A DNA stretch of 64,000 nucleotides from Algoriphagus sediminis (GTDB lineage: Bacteria > Bacteroidota > Bacteroidia > Cytophagales > Cyclobacteriaceae), in contig NZ_JAUEPH010000004.1 of NCBI RefSeq assembly GCF_030403435.1, positions 482,759-546,758 of the forward strand. The letters run 5' to 3'. Position numbers and translations under genes: made by a program. The number at the start of each line of letters is the position of its first letter. Within the stretch, counting starts at the first letter, position 1. Below are positions 19,922 through 28,660 of this stretch, piece after piece. Under the pieces are notes generated by a model that had not been told where the DNA came from, did no database searches, and was given only the letters and a program-made list of their open reading frames with translations.

Positions 19922-20266
19922 ATGGAAACAAAGGACGAAACCAAATCGAATAGTGTGCAGGTAGAAAACCTGAAGGATAAAGTGGTGCAGGCGATCAAGC
20001 AAGTCTATGATCCTGAAATCCCAGTCGACGTTTATGAACTAGGTTTGATCTACGAAATCACGGTATATCCGGTGAATAATGTATATGTATTAATGACTTT
20101 AACCTCACCAAACTGTCCCTCGGCTGAGTTTATTCCTTCAGAAGTGAAGAATAAAATACAACAGATTCAGGGTGTAAGCAATGTGGAGGTTGAAATGACC
20201 TTTGATCCGCCATATTCTCAGGATATGATGTCAGAGGCGGCAAAACTTGAATTAGGATTCTTATAA
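19922..20266 (+). CDS. SufT-like DUF59/MIP18 family Fe-S maturation protein
   Basis: Small protein of the DUF59 (MIP18) family that helps mature Fe-S proteins. The hallmark DPEIPVDVYELGLIY is at about residues 36-50 and the conserved cysteine lies in LTSPNCPSAE. Operon position directly after sufE agrees with a SufT-type role in cluster maturation. It is shorter than fused SufT proteins because it consists of the domain only. Confidence 0.93.
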   Translation: METKDETKSNSVQVENLKDKVVQAIKQVYDPEIPVDVYELGLIYEITVYPVNNVYVLMTLTSPNCPSAEFIPSEVKNKIQQIQGVSNVEVEMTFDPPYSQDMMSEAAKLELGFL

Positions 20267-20285
20267 AGAAATAAATAAAAAGAAT

Positions 20286-20708
20286 ATGTACCCAGAAGAA
20301 TTAATTGCACCAATGCGTGCGGAGCTTTCAGGTGTAGGTTTTGAAGAATTCAAAACCGCTGAGCAAGTAACTTCACATATCAATGAAAACCACAAAGGTA
20401 CCACATTCGTGGTGGTGAACTCTGTGTGTGGATGTGCTGCAGGTGCAGCAAGACCAGGCGTAAGGTATGCTTTAGAAAAAGCAAAAGAGAAGCCTACCAC
20501 CCTTGCTACGGTCTTCGCAGGAAATGACCGTGAAGCTGTGGACAAGTTTAGAGAAATTGTACTTCCTTATCCCCCATCCTCACCAGCGATGGCTTTATTT
20601 AAGGATGGAGAATTGGTGCACTTCATAGAGAGACACCACATCGAGGGAAGAAATGCCCAGATGATCGGTGATCACTTGGTAGAAGTATTTGAGCACTTTT
20701 GTAAATAA
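20286..20708 (+). CDS. BrxA/BrxB family bacilliredoxin
   Basis: Thioredoxin-fold protein of the YphP/YqiW family. The active site is Cys48-Gly-Cys50 within NSVCGCAAGAARPG, the typical CGC form. In Firmicutes these proteins remove bacillithiol from oxidised protein thiols. Here it is the last gene of the suf operon, 19 nt after the SufT-like gene and just before a terminator, so a job in protecting or reducing thiols or persulfides during cluster assembly is a reasonable inference but is not shown by the sequence. Length (140 aa) is normal. Confidence 0.93.
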   Translation: MYPEELIAPMRAELSGVGFEEFKTAEQVTSHINENHKGTTFVVVNSVCGCAAGAARPGVRYALEKAKEKPTTLATVFAGNDREAVDKFREIVLPYPPSSPAMALFKDGELVHFIERHHIEGRNAQMIGDHLVEVFEHFCK

Positions 20709-20711
20709 TTT

Positions 20712-20733
20712 AAAGCCCTTCTTGGGCTTTTTT
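20712..20733 (+). terminator. Terminator of the suf operon
   Basis: Seven-base-pair stem AAAGCCC/GGGCTTT with loop TTCTT, followed by TTTT, 4 nt after the bacilliredoxin stop. Confidence 0.9.
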
Positions 20734-20902
20734 TATTCAAGATGAAAGCTCTTCGTTTGTTGAGGTTTTCATTCTTCATTATGTAGGCTTACAGAATAAA
20801 TTTTATTCGCCGCCTAACAAAAGGGTGATAAAATTGATTTATGATTTTATTACATTCGTTTGAATTTTAGAGAAAACAAAGTTTTACAATAGATAACTAA
20901 CT

Positions 20903-22189
20903 ATGTCTGACAATGCTAAGCTGATCTATGATGGTCAGGAGTACGAATTCCCAGTGGTAACCGGATCGGAAAATGAATCTGCAATCGATATTGCTAAACT
21001 GCGTGGCTCCACAGGATTGATCACTCTTGATCCTGGATTTAAAAATACAGGATCCACTTCCAGTGCCATTACTTTTTTGGATGGAGAAGAAGGTATTCTT
21101 CGCTACAGAGGGTATAGAATTGAAGACCTCGCTGAAAAGTCTTCTTTCCTCGAAGTTGCATACCTCTTGATTTATGGAGAACTCCCTAATCAGAGTGAAT
21201 ATGAAAACTTTACTAAGGAAATCACTCATCATACCTTAGTACATGAAGACATCAAAAAAATTCTTGAAGGTTTTCCTAGCAATTCCCACCCTATGGGTGT
21301 TCTCTCCTCTCTCATTTGCGCACTGACTGCATTTTATCCTGATTCATTGGTGCCAAACAGAAGTGAGGAAGAAATCAATCTAAGCATCGTAAGGTTAATT
21401 GCGAAAATGCCAACCTTCGCTGCATGGGCGTATAAAAATGAAGTCGGGCATCCGGTAAATTATCCAGATAATCAGCTGGACTATTGCTCAAACTTCCTAA
21501 AAATGATGTTTGCACTTCCTGCTGAAAAATATGATGCTGACCCGGTGGTAGCCTCTGCTTTGGATAAACTTTTAATCCTTCATGCAGATCACGAGCAAAA
21601 CTGTTCTACATCTACAGTAAGAGTAGTAGGGTCTTCTCAAGCAAGTATTTACGCATCCATTTCGGCAGGTATCAATGCACTTTGGGGACCATTGCACGGA
21701 GGTGCAAACCAATCCGTAATTGAAATGCTAGAAGCGATCAAAGCAGATGGTGGTGACGCGAAGAAGTATTTGGACAAGGCGAAAGATAAAAATGACCCAT
21801 TCCGTTTGATGGGCTTTGGCCACAGAGTGTATAAAAACTTTGACCCCAGAGCTAAAATAATCAAAAAGGCTGCTGATGAGGTGCTTGGAAAACTTGGGGT
21901 GAATGACCCTGTTTTGGATATTGCGAAAGAGCTCGAATACGCAGCACTGAATGACCAATATTTCATTGATAGAAAACTTTATCCAAACGTGGATTTCTAC
22001 TCAGGAATCATTTACCGAGCCCTAGGCATCCCTACTGAAATGTTTACAGTGATGTTTGCTCTGGGAAGACTTCCTGGATGGATCGCTCAGTGGAAAGAGA
22101 TGCGAGAAAATGGGGAGCCAATTGGCCGACCAAGACAAGTATATGTAGGTGCAAATGAAAGAGAATATGTCTCTATGAACAAACGTTAA
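20903..22189 (+). CDS. gltA: Citrate synthase
   Basis: Condenses acetyl-CoA and oxaloacetate to citrate, the first step of the TCA cycle. The 428-residue length and N-terminal beta-domain fit the hexameric type II enzymes of Gram-negative bacteria. Catalytic regions are clear: the His in GPLHGGANQ, the GFGHRVYKN loop with a second His, and the Asp near VDFYSGIIY. It is a single-gene unit ending at a strong terminator. Confidence 0.97.
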   Translation: MSDNAKLIYDGQEYEFPVVTGSENESAIDIAKLRGSTGLITLDPGFKNTGSTSSAITFLDGEEGILRYRGYRIEDLAEKSSFLEVAYLLIYGELPNQSEYENFTKEITHHTLVHEDIKKILEGFPSNSHPMGVLSSLICALTAFYPDSLVPNRSEEEINLSIVRLIAKMPTFAAWAYKNEVGHPVNYPDNQLDYCSNFLKMMFALPAEKYDADPVVASALDKLLILHADHEQNCSTSTVRVVGSSQASIYASISAGINALWGPLHGGANQSVIEMLEAIKADGGDAKKYLDKAKDKNDPFRLMGFGHRVYKNFDPRAKIIKKAADEVLGKLGVNDPVLDIAKELEYAALNDQYFIDRKLYPNVDFYSGIIYRALGIPTEMFTVMFALGRLPGWIAQWKEMRENGEPIGRPRQVYVGANEREYVSMNKR

Positions 22190-22209
22190 GTTTGATTTGA
22201 CCTAGAGCA

Positions 22210-22239
22210 AAAAAGACTCCTTTTTCTGGGAGTCTTTTT
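22210..22239 (+). terminator. Terminator after gltA
   Basis: Stem AAAAAGACTCC with GGAGTCTTTTT (22210-22220, 22229-22239), followed by further T residues. Confidence 0.9.
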
Positions 22240-22291
22240 CTTTTTACTCTGATTCCTATTTCTTTGCCTTTATCAATAAACACCTAAAAAA

Positions 22292-22543
22292 ATGACATTA
22301 GAAGAGGCCGTTGCCCAAACCAAAACCTTTACCACTAAACCTTCGAATTCAGAACTTCTTAAGCTTTATGCGCTTTACAAGCAGGCAACTGAGGGGGATA
22401 ATACATCAGAAAGACCAGGTGGTTTTGATTTTGTGGCTTCAGCTAAATATAATGCCTGGGAGGCCGAGAAGGGAAAAAGTAAGGAAGCCGCAAGCGATGA
22501 GTATGTAGCCTTAGTCCAAAAGCTAAGCGAAAGCTACAAATAA
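22292..22543 (+). CDS. Acyl-CoA-binding protein
   Basis: An 83-residue four-helix ACBP-family protein that binds long-chain acyl-CoA esters in the cytosol. The signature runs through LYALYKQATEGDN, then a proline-containing turn and SAKYNAWEAEKGKSKEAA, with the Tyr and Lys residues that contact the CoA. The family is ubiquitous in eukaryotes and patchy in bacteria. It stands alone between two terminators. Confidence 0.93.
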   Translation: MTLEEAVAQTKTFTTKPSNSELLKLYALYKQATEGDNTSERPGGFDFVASAKYNAWEAEKGKSKEAASDEYVALVQKLSESYK

Positions 22544-22546
22544 AAA

Positions 22547-22570
22547 AAGGTCTGGTTTCTACCAGACCTT
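22547..22570. terminator. Bidirectional terminator
   Basis: Ten-base-pair perfect stem AAGGTCTGGT/ACCAGACCTT with loop TTCT, flanked by A-run and T-run; serves the acyl-CoA-binding protein gene and the convergent secreted-protein gene. Confidence 0.92.
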
Positions 22571-22593
22571 TTTTTTATGCTTTATCCTGTTTT

Positions 22594-23457
22594 TTACTTT
22601 TTCCCGTATTTCGAACCAAAGGGTGTTCTTTTAAGCATATAACTTACGCTTCCTTCGTAGGCATCAGTCCCCGAACCAAAGGCATGTCTGGAATCGGAAT
22701 ACAAGTTATCTCCACGGTCATTAAATAGTCTTAAGTCGACCATGGTATCGTACTCTATTGTGGTGCTAGAGCTTGAGGAAGAAAAGGCAGTTCCTTTGGA
22801 CTTTGAATTTCCAGAATCTCTTTCTTTTTTATCCTTGTATGTAGTGGCACCAGAAGAATAAGTCGTGGCTCCCTTATTTGTCACATTCACAGAACCAAAA
22901 ATCACATATTCTACACCCAGTTTTTGAGCAAGTTCTGCTGGGGTAAAAGTATTCATATTATCACTCGTAATTCCCTCCTTTGACATTAAGGCGTTTGTCG
23001 TCATCGGATCCTGTAAGGTTAAGGTTTTATACTGATCACGAACCTCATTCGCTGCCTGGCTTTGGACGAAGGTCCTTAATTGATCAACTGTCAGGCCAGG
23101 ATCATTGGTGATTATTGCAAATGGCAAAACTGCTATTTTATTGTGCCTTTCAGCCGAACTCCCAGCATGAATTCCATCCGCTGGGATTGTTGATTCTGCA
23201 CTGGCAAAGGACTGAACTCTCCCACTGGAAAAAGTTATCTTAGAGATGTCTGTCTTTGGGATTTCATAATCGAACTCTTCACCGGGATATCGAAATTTCA
23301 CAACTGTTTCAGTAATCCCTGTTACTTTTCCCTCACGATTTTCTCCCCCTTTCATTTCTACTACATCCATTTTTTCCTGTGCTTGAACAGAAAAACCATC
23401 AAAAAAGAACACAAAGGAAAAAAGTAGAGCTAAAAGAAAATTTACTTTAAGTTTCAT
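22594..23457 (-). CDS. Secreted protein with CsgG/TolB-N-like domain, unknown function
   Basis: A 287-residue protein with a signal peptide ending in VQAQ. The first mature segment (residues about 30-75) is a small beta-domain, GEVT/KVTGI...YEIPKTDISKITFSSG, resembling the short secreted repeats that bind membranes in this phylum. From about residue 107 (KIAVLPFAII) the pattern matches the alpha/beta fold shared by CsgG-like and TolB N-terminal domains, with LGVEYVIFGSV as the next strand. It is interrupted by a Ser/Lys/Thr-rich loop at about 200-230. No enzyme motif is visible; the assignment is by pattern only. Confidence 0.65.
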   Translation of the reverse strand: MKLKVNFLLALLFSFVFFFDGFSVQAQEKMDVVEMKGGENREGKVTGITETVVKFRYPGEEFDYEIPKTDISKITFSSGRVQSFASAESTIPADGIHAGSSAERHNKIAVLPFAIITNDPGLTVDQLRTFVQSQAANEVRDQYKTLTLQDPMTTNALMSKEGITSDNMNTFTPAELAQKLGVEYVIFGSVNVTNKGATTYSSGATTYKDKKERDSGNSKSKGTAFSSSSSSTTIEYDTMVDLRLFNDRGDNLYSDSRHAFGSGTDAYEGSVSYMLKRTPFGSKYGKK

Positions 23458-23543
23458 ACTAAAATCTTTAAAATCTGATTATAAGGTAAAGATTACAGAT
23501 TTTCATTTCAAAAAATTATAAAATCATTGTTGAATAAAATTTC

Positions 23544-24533
23544 TCATTCTGTTTTTCTAGAAAAATACTGAGCAATGGCAGATCCAATTATAAGCTGCTG
23601 GATGTGATAAAGCATCACTGGAAGTAATACCAAACTTAGTACTTCAGGGTTTGGAAAGAGAATTTTTCCTATCACCACTCCATGGACCAGAGATTTTTTG
23701 GACCCACAAAAAAGTGCTGTGATTCTATCTTTTAAATCAAATCCTAAAATTCTGGAAATAATAGAAATGAGCATCCAGATGAATAAAAAGAGGGCAAGCA
23801 TAAGGAATGCCACCTGAAATAAGGTGGCGGTTTTATAGGGAGAAAATACCCTTTGAGAAAACGAATCTGAGAAAGTGGTAAATACAATCATCATGATCAC
23901 AGTTTGATCTATGTATTTCAACTTTTTTAAATGGGTTTGAATCAAAGGAAATATCTTCCCATGCAAAAGTGCTCCAACACAGACTGGCAAAATGACTTTA
24001 TAGGTCAATTCAAAAACTGTAGGAAGCATATCTATTTCAGCACCTTCAACACCATTTCCCAAGATTCCCATCCAGGCCGGCGTAATAAATACTCCTATCA
24101 AACTTGAAACACTGGCATTAAAAATGGCTGCAGGTAAATTGCCTCCAGCCATTGAGACCATTACCACAGCGGCGCTTACGGTAGAGGGTAAAGCTGACAA
24201 GTAAGTGATCCCTAATTTAAAATCATCATCTATCCAGGGAATCCATCGAAGAATCAGGACAACTAAGGCCGGAAAAAGTAAAAAAGTAATGCTCTGAATA
24301 AGTAAATGAAGCTTCCAATTTGCCAATCCTTCCTTTAGTTGTTTAGGGTCTAGTTTTACTCCGTAAAGGAAAAACACGATTGCAATGCCAATATTAATTA
24401 TTGGCTTCCACGGAAATTCACTATCGGATGAGCCTGCCGAAGGAAAAAGGTATGCCAGAAAAATTGCAGAAAACAGACCTAGTAAAAACCCATTAAAACC
24501 TACCTTTTGAAGTAATTTCAGAAGTTTATTCAC
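23544..24533 (-). CDS. Bile acid:sodium symporter-like transporter (SBF-like)
   Basis: Inner-membrane transporter with about ten spans, related to the YfeH/SLC10A7 branch of the BASS family. Recognisable features are PSTVSAAVVMVSMAGGN and FCGSKKSLVHGVVIG, which correspond to the two crossed helices of the fold. The substrate is unknown. Its GTG start overlaps the stop of the methyltransferase gene upstream (GTGA), so the two are translationally coupled; there is no ATG near the proper N-terminus. Confidence 0.88.
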   Translation of the reverse strand: MNKLLKLLQKVGFNGFLLGLFSAIFLAYLFPSAGSSDSEFPWKPIINIGIAIVFFLYGVKLDPKQLKEGLANWKLHLLIQSITFLLFPALVVLILRWIPWIDDDFKLGITYLSALPSTVSAAVVMVSMAGGNLPAAIFNASVSSLIGVFITPAWMGILGNGVEGAEIDMLPTVFELTYKVILPVCVGALLHGKIFPLIQTHLKKLKYIDQTVIMMIVFTTFSDSFSQRVFSPYKTATLFQVAFLMLALFLFIWMLISIISRILGFDLKDRITALFCGSKKSLVHGVVIGKILFPNPEVLSLVLLPVMLYHIQQLIIGSAIAQYFSRKTE

Positions 24534-25282
24534 GATGCCGGCAATAGTCTTTTGAAATTATCACAGAGAACCGCTGTAGCAATAGCCACGTTCAGTGACT
24601 CCGCATGACCAAAAGATGGAATCGTAACTTTCTGGCTAATCGCTTTTTCTAGATTCTCAGAAATGCCGTTGGATTCATTTCCCATCAGGATTACCCCAGA
24701 CTCAATTTGCTTCATTTCATGAATGTTTTCACCGTCAAGGAAAGCTCCATAAACAGGTCTTCCCCATTTAGCCAAAGTGTCACCAAGATCTGCATAGTAA
24801 AAATGAACCCGGGTGAATGAGCCCATGCTGGACTGAATCACTTTTGGATTGTAAAAGTCGGCCGTTTGTTTGGAAAGCAGTAATTTATCAATACCATACC
24901 AGTCAGCAATCCGAATAATGGTTCCCAAATTTCCGGGATCTCTGACATCATCTAAGGCAATAACTAACTCATGATCTGTCGGTTCAAACCAAGAATTTGG
25001 CTTCATCTCAACAACGGCCAGTGCTGCATCGTTACTTCTATACTGGCCTATGCTTTCGAGTTGCTTCTGAGTAACAGGTATTACTTCAAAATTCTTTTTC
25101 TCAATTAAGGAATAATTCTTGTCCAGAAATGTGTCTGTTGCCAACAATATTTCAGTATTAAAATCAGATGATAATAATTCTAAGACGCTCTTTTCTCCTT
25201 CGACGAAGAACTTTTTATGCTCAGACCGGTATTTTTTCTGGTGTAAGGTTTTTATAAACTTAACTGTATTTTTGCTAAGCAT
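24530..25282 (-). CDS. TrmH/SpoU family RNA 2'-O-methyltransferase
   Basis: SPOUT-class RNA methyltransferase using S-adenosylmethionine. The N-terminal substrate-binding domain (residues about 5-95, with FFVEGEKSVLELL) is followed by the trefoil-knot domain: LDDVRDPGNLGTIIRIADW, SSMGSFTRV, GVILMGNESNGIS and AESLNVAIATAVL. The exact nucleotide target (rRNA or tRNA) is not decided by sequence. The ATG at 25282 gives a standard N-terminus and 250 residues. It is divergent from tamL with only 19 nt between the two start codons. Confidence 0.93.
   Translation of the reverse strand: MLSKNTVKFIKTLHQKKYRSEHKKFFVEGEKSVLELLSSDFNTEILLATDTFLDKNYSLIEKKNFEVIPVTQKQLESIGQYRSNDAALAVVEMKPNSWFEPTDHELVIALDDVRDPGNLGTIIRIADWYGIDKLLLSKQTADFYNPKVIQSSMGSFTRVHFYYADLGDTLAKWGRPVYGAFLDGENIHEMKQIESGVILMGNESNGISENLEKAISQKVTIPSFGHAESLNVAIATAVLCDNFKRLLPAS
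25267..25274 (+). promoter_or_regulatory. -7 box of tamL, inside the methyltransferase gene
   Basis: Exact TAttTTTG, 27 nt before the TTG start at 25302. It lies within the first codons of the opposite-strand methyltransferase gene. No clear TTG box at the -33 distance. Confidence 0.45.
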
Positions 25283-25301
25283 TCTGATAGATTTCCCAAC
25301 A

Positions 25302-27722
25302 TTGAAGTTCCTCAAATATATACTTTTTATCGGTCTGGTAGCCGTGGTTTCGGCCTGCTCATTGACTAAGAATGTACAAGAGGGTGAGTATGTTTTGTAT
25401 GAAAACGAGCTAGAGGGTGTTGACCTTTCAGACAAGGGCGAACTGAGTAGTCTTTACAGACAAGAGCCAAATACCAGAATTCCACTAATCAATTCTTCCA
25501 TCGGGGTGAGCATTTACCGGATTGGAAATTCATTTTTTGATAGTGCTAAGGTCAGCGAAAAACTGGAAAGAGTTCAACAGGAGAAACAGGAACTTATCGA
25601 TGGAGTCGACAGCCTAGACAACCTTAAAAAAGTCAGAAAGAAGGTAGATAAGAAAGATTCCAAAATTGAGCACTTAAAAGAAAAACAGGAGTTCGGAAAC
25701 CTTTTGATGAGAACAGGTAATCCTGTGGTGATGCTAGACAGTTCTATCACTTCAGAAACCAGTACTCAGATTGAAAATTATTTAATAAATAATGGCTTTC
25801 TGGATGCTGAGGTCAACTATGAAGTGAAAACCAAAAAGAAAAAGGCTTATGTAAGCTATATCATCGATGAAAAAAAACCCTACCTCATCGATTCTTTTTA
25901 TATCAAAAGCAGTAACGAAGACCTGAAAATTCTTCTTCAACAATACAGCGAGAATAACCTCTTGGTTCCAGGAGAGATTTATACACAAAGCAATGCGATA
26001 GCAGAGAGAAATCGTGTTGAATTACTCCTTAAAAACAATGGCTATTACACCTTTTCCAAATCCTACATAGAATACAATCTGTACATGGATACGGTAACGA
26101 AGGAATTGGACATAGAGCAGGTGATTTTGAAGCCAAGTTTCAGCAATAAACATGAGGCCTATACGATTGATTCCGTCACTTTTAAGGTTATCCCTCCAAG
26201 TGATGAGTTTGTAGACCGGGATGAAAGACGTGAGTTTGATGGAATCGATTTCAGCTTCTACAATGACCGGTATTCAGAAAGGGTTTTGGCCTCCAGGGTA
26301 TTTTTTCGAGAGGGGGACCTCTACAGTAGAGAAGAATTTATTGAATCCCAAAAACAACTAAATAACCTTGACTTATTTCGCTTCACGAATATCGGTTTTG
26401 ATACTTTAGGCACCAGCCTTACGGCCAAAATTTATGCACAACCAAATAAAAAATATCAGCTTACTAATCAGGTTGGTTTAAGCATAACCGAACAGCTACC
26501 CGGACCATTTTTTAATACCTCATTAAGAAATAGAAACTTTTTTCGGGCCGGAGAAATCCTGGAGTTTAATTTCCGTGCAGGTTTAGAAGGAGTTGCTTCA
26601 GCTACCGATCAGGGAGTTTACCAAAGCCGGGAAATTGGTGTATCTACTTCTGTGATTTTCCCAAGGTTCTTAATACCCTTTGCTCCGGGAGCACTTCAAA
26701 AATATGGAAAATATAATCCAAATACCCGTGTGCAATTCGGGTATAATCATACCAACCGCCCTGAATACGTAAGAAACGGTTTGAATGGTTTATTAGCTTA
26801 TAATTGGGCTACAAGAAATAACCGCCAACAGTTTACAGTTAATTTCGCTGATTTAAATTACATTCGTACTCCAAGACTTGATCCAGAATTTTTAGAACTA
26901 CTTGCTGACTTGGCGGAGGAAGGAAACAATCTTATCTGGTCTTTCCTTCCATCTTTTGTAAGTGCGATTTCAGCACAGTCCATCATTAATTTTAATGATT
27001 ATGGGGATTTTAGAGGAAATAATGCCTCTCTGCTTCGCCTGTTTGTGGAAAGCGGTGGGACTTCTCTCAATTTTTTCGACGTGCCCAGTAATGAAGAAGA
27101 CATAGAATTTGCAAATTTTCAATGGCTCAAATTTCAAGCAGATTGGAGAAGGTACTATCCAATCAATAAGAAAACCACACTTGCTTATCGTGCTAATTTT
27201 GGAATCGCCCAGCCTTACGGGATAAGTGGAGGAATACTGCCTTATGAGAAATATTTCTTTGCCGGAGGAGGTACCAGTATTCGTGCCTGGCAGGCAAGGA
27301 GATTAGGACCGGGAAGCTACTCCCCTACCACAGGAGAAAATGGCCCCTATGACTACAGAATCGAGCAACCAGCTGAAATGATCATTGAGTCGATGTTTGA
27401 GTTTCGGCGCAAGCTTATTGGCTATTTTGATCTTGCACTTTTTGTGGATATCGGAAATTCTTGGATGATCGGAGTAGATAGCTCCAGACCGGGTGCTGAT
27501 TTCAGATGGAATCGCTTCTATAAGGAATTAGCGGTGGGAACAGGAATAGGTTTGCGTATGGACTTCGATTTTTTAGTGGTAAGACTTGATTTAGCAACTA
27601 AGGCCATTGACCCTGCACAGCCTGAAGGAAATCGATGGGTTCTAGATAATATTTCCTTCAAAAGGCCCTTCGGTGCACGAGGTCAAACGGTGTTGAATTT
27701 CGGTATTGGCTACCCATTCTAA
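25302..27722 (+). CDS. tamL: TamL, lipoprotein Omp85-family outer-membrane protein
   Basis: Omp85 (BamA/TamA) family barrel with an N-terminal lipid anchor, the TamL type of Bacteroidota, thought to act with TamB in envelope biogenesis. The start is taken as TTG at 25302 because it gives MKFLKYILFIGLVAVVSAC, a lipoprotein signal with Cys at residue 19; no ATG exists close by, and the frame runs open upstream through the antisense of the neighbour. POTRA-type repeats cover about residues 120-420 and the barrel the remainder. The conserved loop-6 region is seen as SIRAWQARRLGPGSY. The 806-residue length is typical. It probably opens a transcript with hemF and the PAP2 gene. Confidence 0.9.
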   Translation: MKFLKYILFIGLVAVVSACSLTKNVQEGEYVLYENELEGVDLSDKGELSSLYRQEPNTRIPLINSSIGVSIYRIGNSFFDSAKVSEKLERVQQEKQELIDGVDSLDNLKKVRKKVDKKDSKIEHLKEKQEFGNLLMRTGNPVVMLDSSITSETSTQIENYLINNGFLDAEVNYEVKTKKKKAYVSYIIDEKKPYLIDSFYIKSSNEDLKILLQQYSENNLLVPGEIYTQSNAIAERNRVELLLKNNGYYTFSKSYIEYNLYMDTVTKELDIEQVILKPSFSNKHEAYTIDSVTFKVIPPSDEFVDRDERREFDGIDFSFYNDRYSERVLASRVFFREGDLYSREEFIESQKQLNNLDLFRFTNIGFDTLGTSLTAKIYAQPNKKYQLTNQVGLSITEQLPGPFFNTSLRNRNFFRAGEILEFNFRAGLEGVASATDQGVYQSREIGVSTSVIFPRFLIPFAPGALQKYGKYNPNTRVQFGYNHTNRPEYVRNGLNGLLAYNWATRNNRQQFTVNFADLNYIRTPRLDPEFLELLADLAEEGNNLIWSFLPSFVSAISAQSIINFNDYGDFRGNNASLLRLFVESGGTSLNFFDVPSNEEDIEFANFQWLKFQADWRRYYPINKKTTLAYRANFGIAQPYGISGGILPYEKYFFAGGGTSIRAWQARRLGPGSYSPTTGENGPYDYRIEQPAEMIIESMFEFRRKLIGYFDLALFVDIGNSWMIGVDSSRPGADFRWNRFYKELAVGTGIGLRMDFDFLVVRLDLATKAIDPAQPEGNRWVLDNISFKRPFGARGQTVLNFGIGYPF
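25313..25320 (-). promoter_or_regulatory. -7 box of the methyltransferase gene, inside tamL
   Basis: Exact TAtaTTTG on the minus strand, 30 nt before the ATG at 25282 and within codons 4-7 of tamL. No TTG at the -33 distance. Confidence 0.45.
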
Positions 27723-27730
27723 AAAGTAAA

Positions 27731-28660
27731 ATGAGAAAGACTAAAGAAGAGATCGCAGAGATATACAAACAGATGCAGGATCACATCTGTGCAGAATTGA
27801 CCAAGCATGATGGTCAGGGTGAATTTCGCGAAGATGCTTGGGACCGAGCTGAAGGAGGTGGTGGGAGAACCCGGATTTTTGAAGGGGGAAAGATTATCGA
27901 GAAAGGAGGCGTGGCCTTTTCTGCTGTGGGTGGCAAAACCCCAGAAAAAATCCTGAAGAAGCTGGAGCTTTCAGAAGCGGATTTTTTTGCAACAGGTGTT
28001 TCAATTGTTTTACATCCTTTTAATCCATTCGTTCCAATCATTCATATGAATATCCGGTACTTTGAGATGGATAATGGGATTCATTGGTTCGGTGGAGGAA
28101 TCGACCTGACTCCCCATTATGTTTTTCCAGAGGAAGCGAAGCATTTTCATACTGAAGTGAAAAAGGTATGTGATTCTTTTGATCCGGATTGCTATGAGAA
28201 GTATAAGAAGTGGGCGGATGATTATTTTTTCTTACGGCATCGCCAAGAAACTCGGGGCGTTGGAGGGATATTTTACGATCGACTTAGTGCGAAATCAGAT
28301 CTCGAGTTTGAAAATATTTTGGAATTTAGCCTTAACATAGGGAGACTTTTTCCTGATATCTATGGATATTTCATGAAGAAAAATCACGGAAGAAACTTTG
28401 GGGAAAAAGAAAAAGAATGGCAAAATCTTCGCCGTGGAAGATATGTGGAATTCAACTTAGTCTGGGATGCAGGAACCAAATTCGGTCTTGACACCAATGG
28501 GAGGACTGAAAGTATTTTGATGAGTATGCCTCCGGTGGCGAATTGGCAATATATGCATGAACCAAAACCGAATTCGGAGGAGAAAAAGACCCTAAACCTT
28601 CTGAAGAAGGATATTGACTGGATAAATTTTTCGAATGATAGAGCAACTGAAAAATATTGA
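27731..28660 (+). CDS. hemF: Oxygen-dependent coproporphyrinogen III oxidase
   Basis: Converts coproporphyrinogen III to protoporphyrinogen IX with O2 in haem synthesis. The aerobic HemF family is clear from GGGRTRIFEGG, VLHPFNPFVPIIHMNIRYFE, WFGGGIDLTPHY, RHRQETRGVGGIFYD and RRGRYVEFNLVWDAGTKFGL. Length (309) is usual. Its presence points to an aerobic life style. It lies 8 nt after tamL and its end overlaps the next gene by 26 nt. Confidence 0.98.
   Translation: MRKTKEEIAEIYKQMQDHICAELTKHDGQGEFREDAWDRAEGGGGRTRIFEGGKIIEKGGVAFSAVGGKTPEKILKKLELSEADFFATGVSIVLHPFNPFVPIIHMNIRYFEMDNGIHWFGGGIDLTPHYVFPEEAKHFHTEVKKVCDSFDPDCYEKYKKWADDYFFLRHRQETRGVGGIFYDRLSAKSDLEFENILEFSLNIGRLFPDIYGYFMKKNHGRNFGEKEKEWQNLRRGRYVEFNLVWDAGTKFGLDTNGRTESILMSMPPVANWQYMHEPKPNSEEKKTLNLLKKDIDWINFSNDRATEKY

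Noticed and set aside
14035..22189. Genomic island around the suf operon
   Set aside because: Only housekeeping genes in the usual order; no integrase, IS, or change in base composition noticed.
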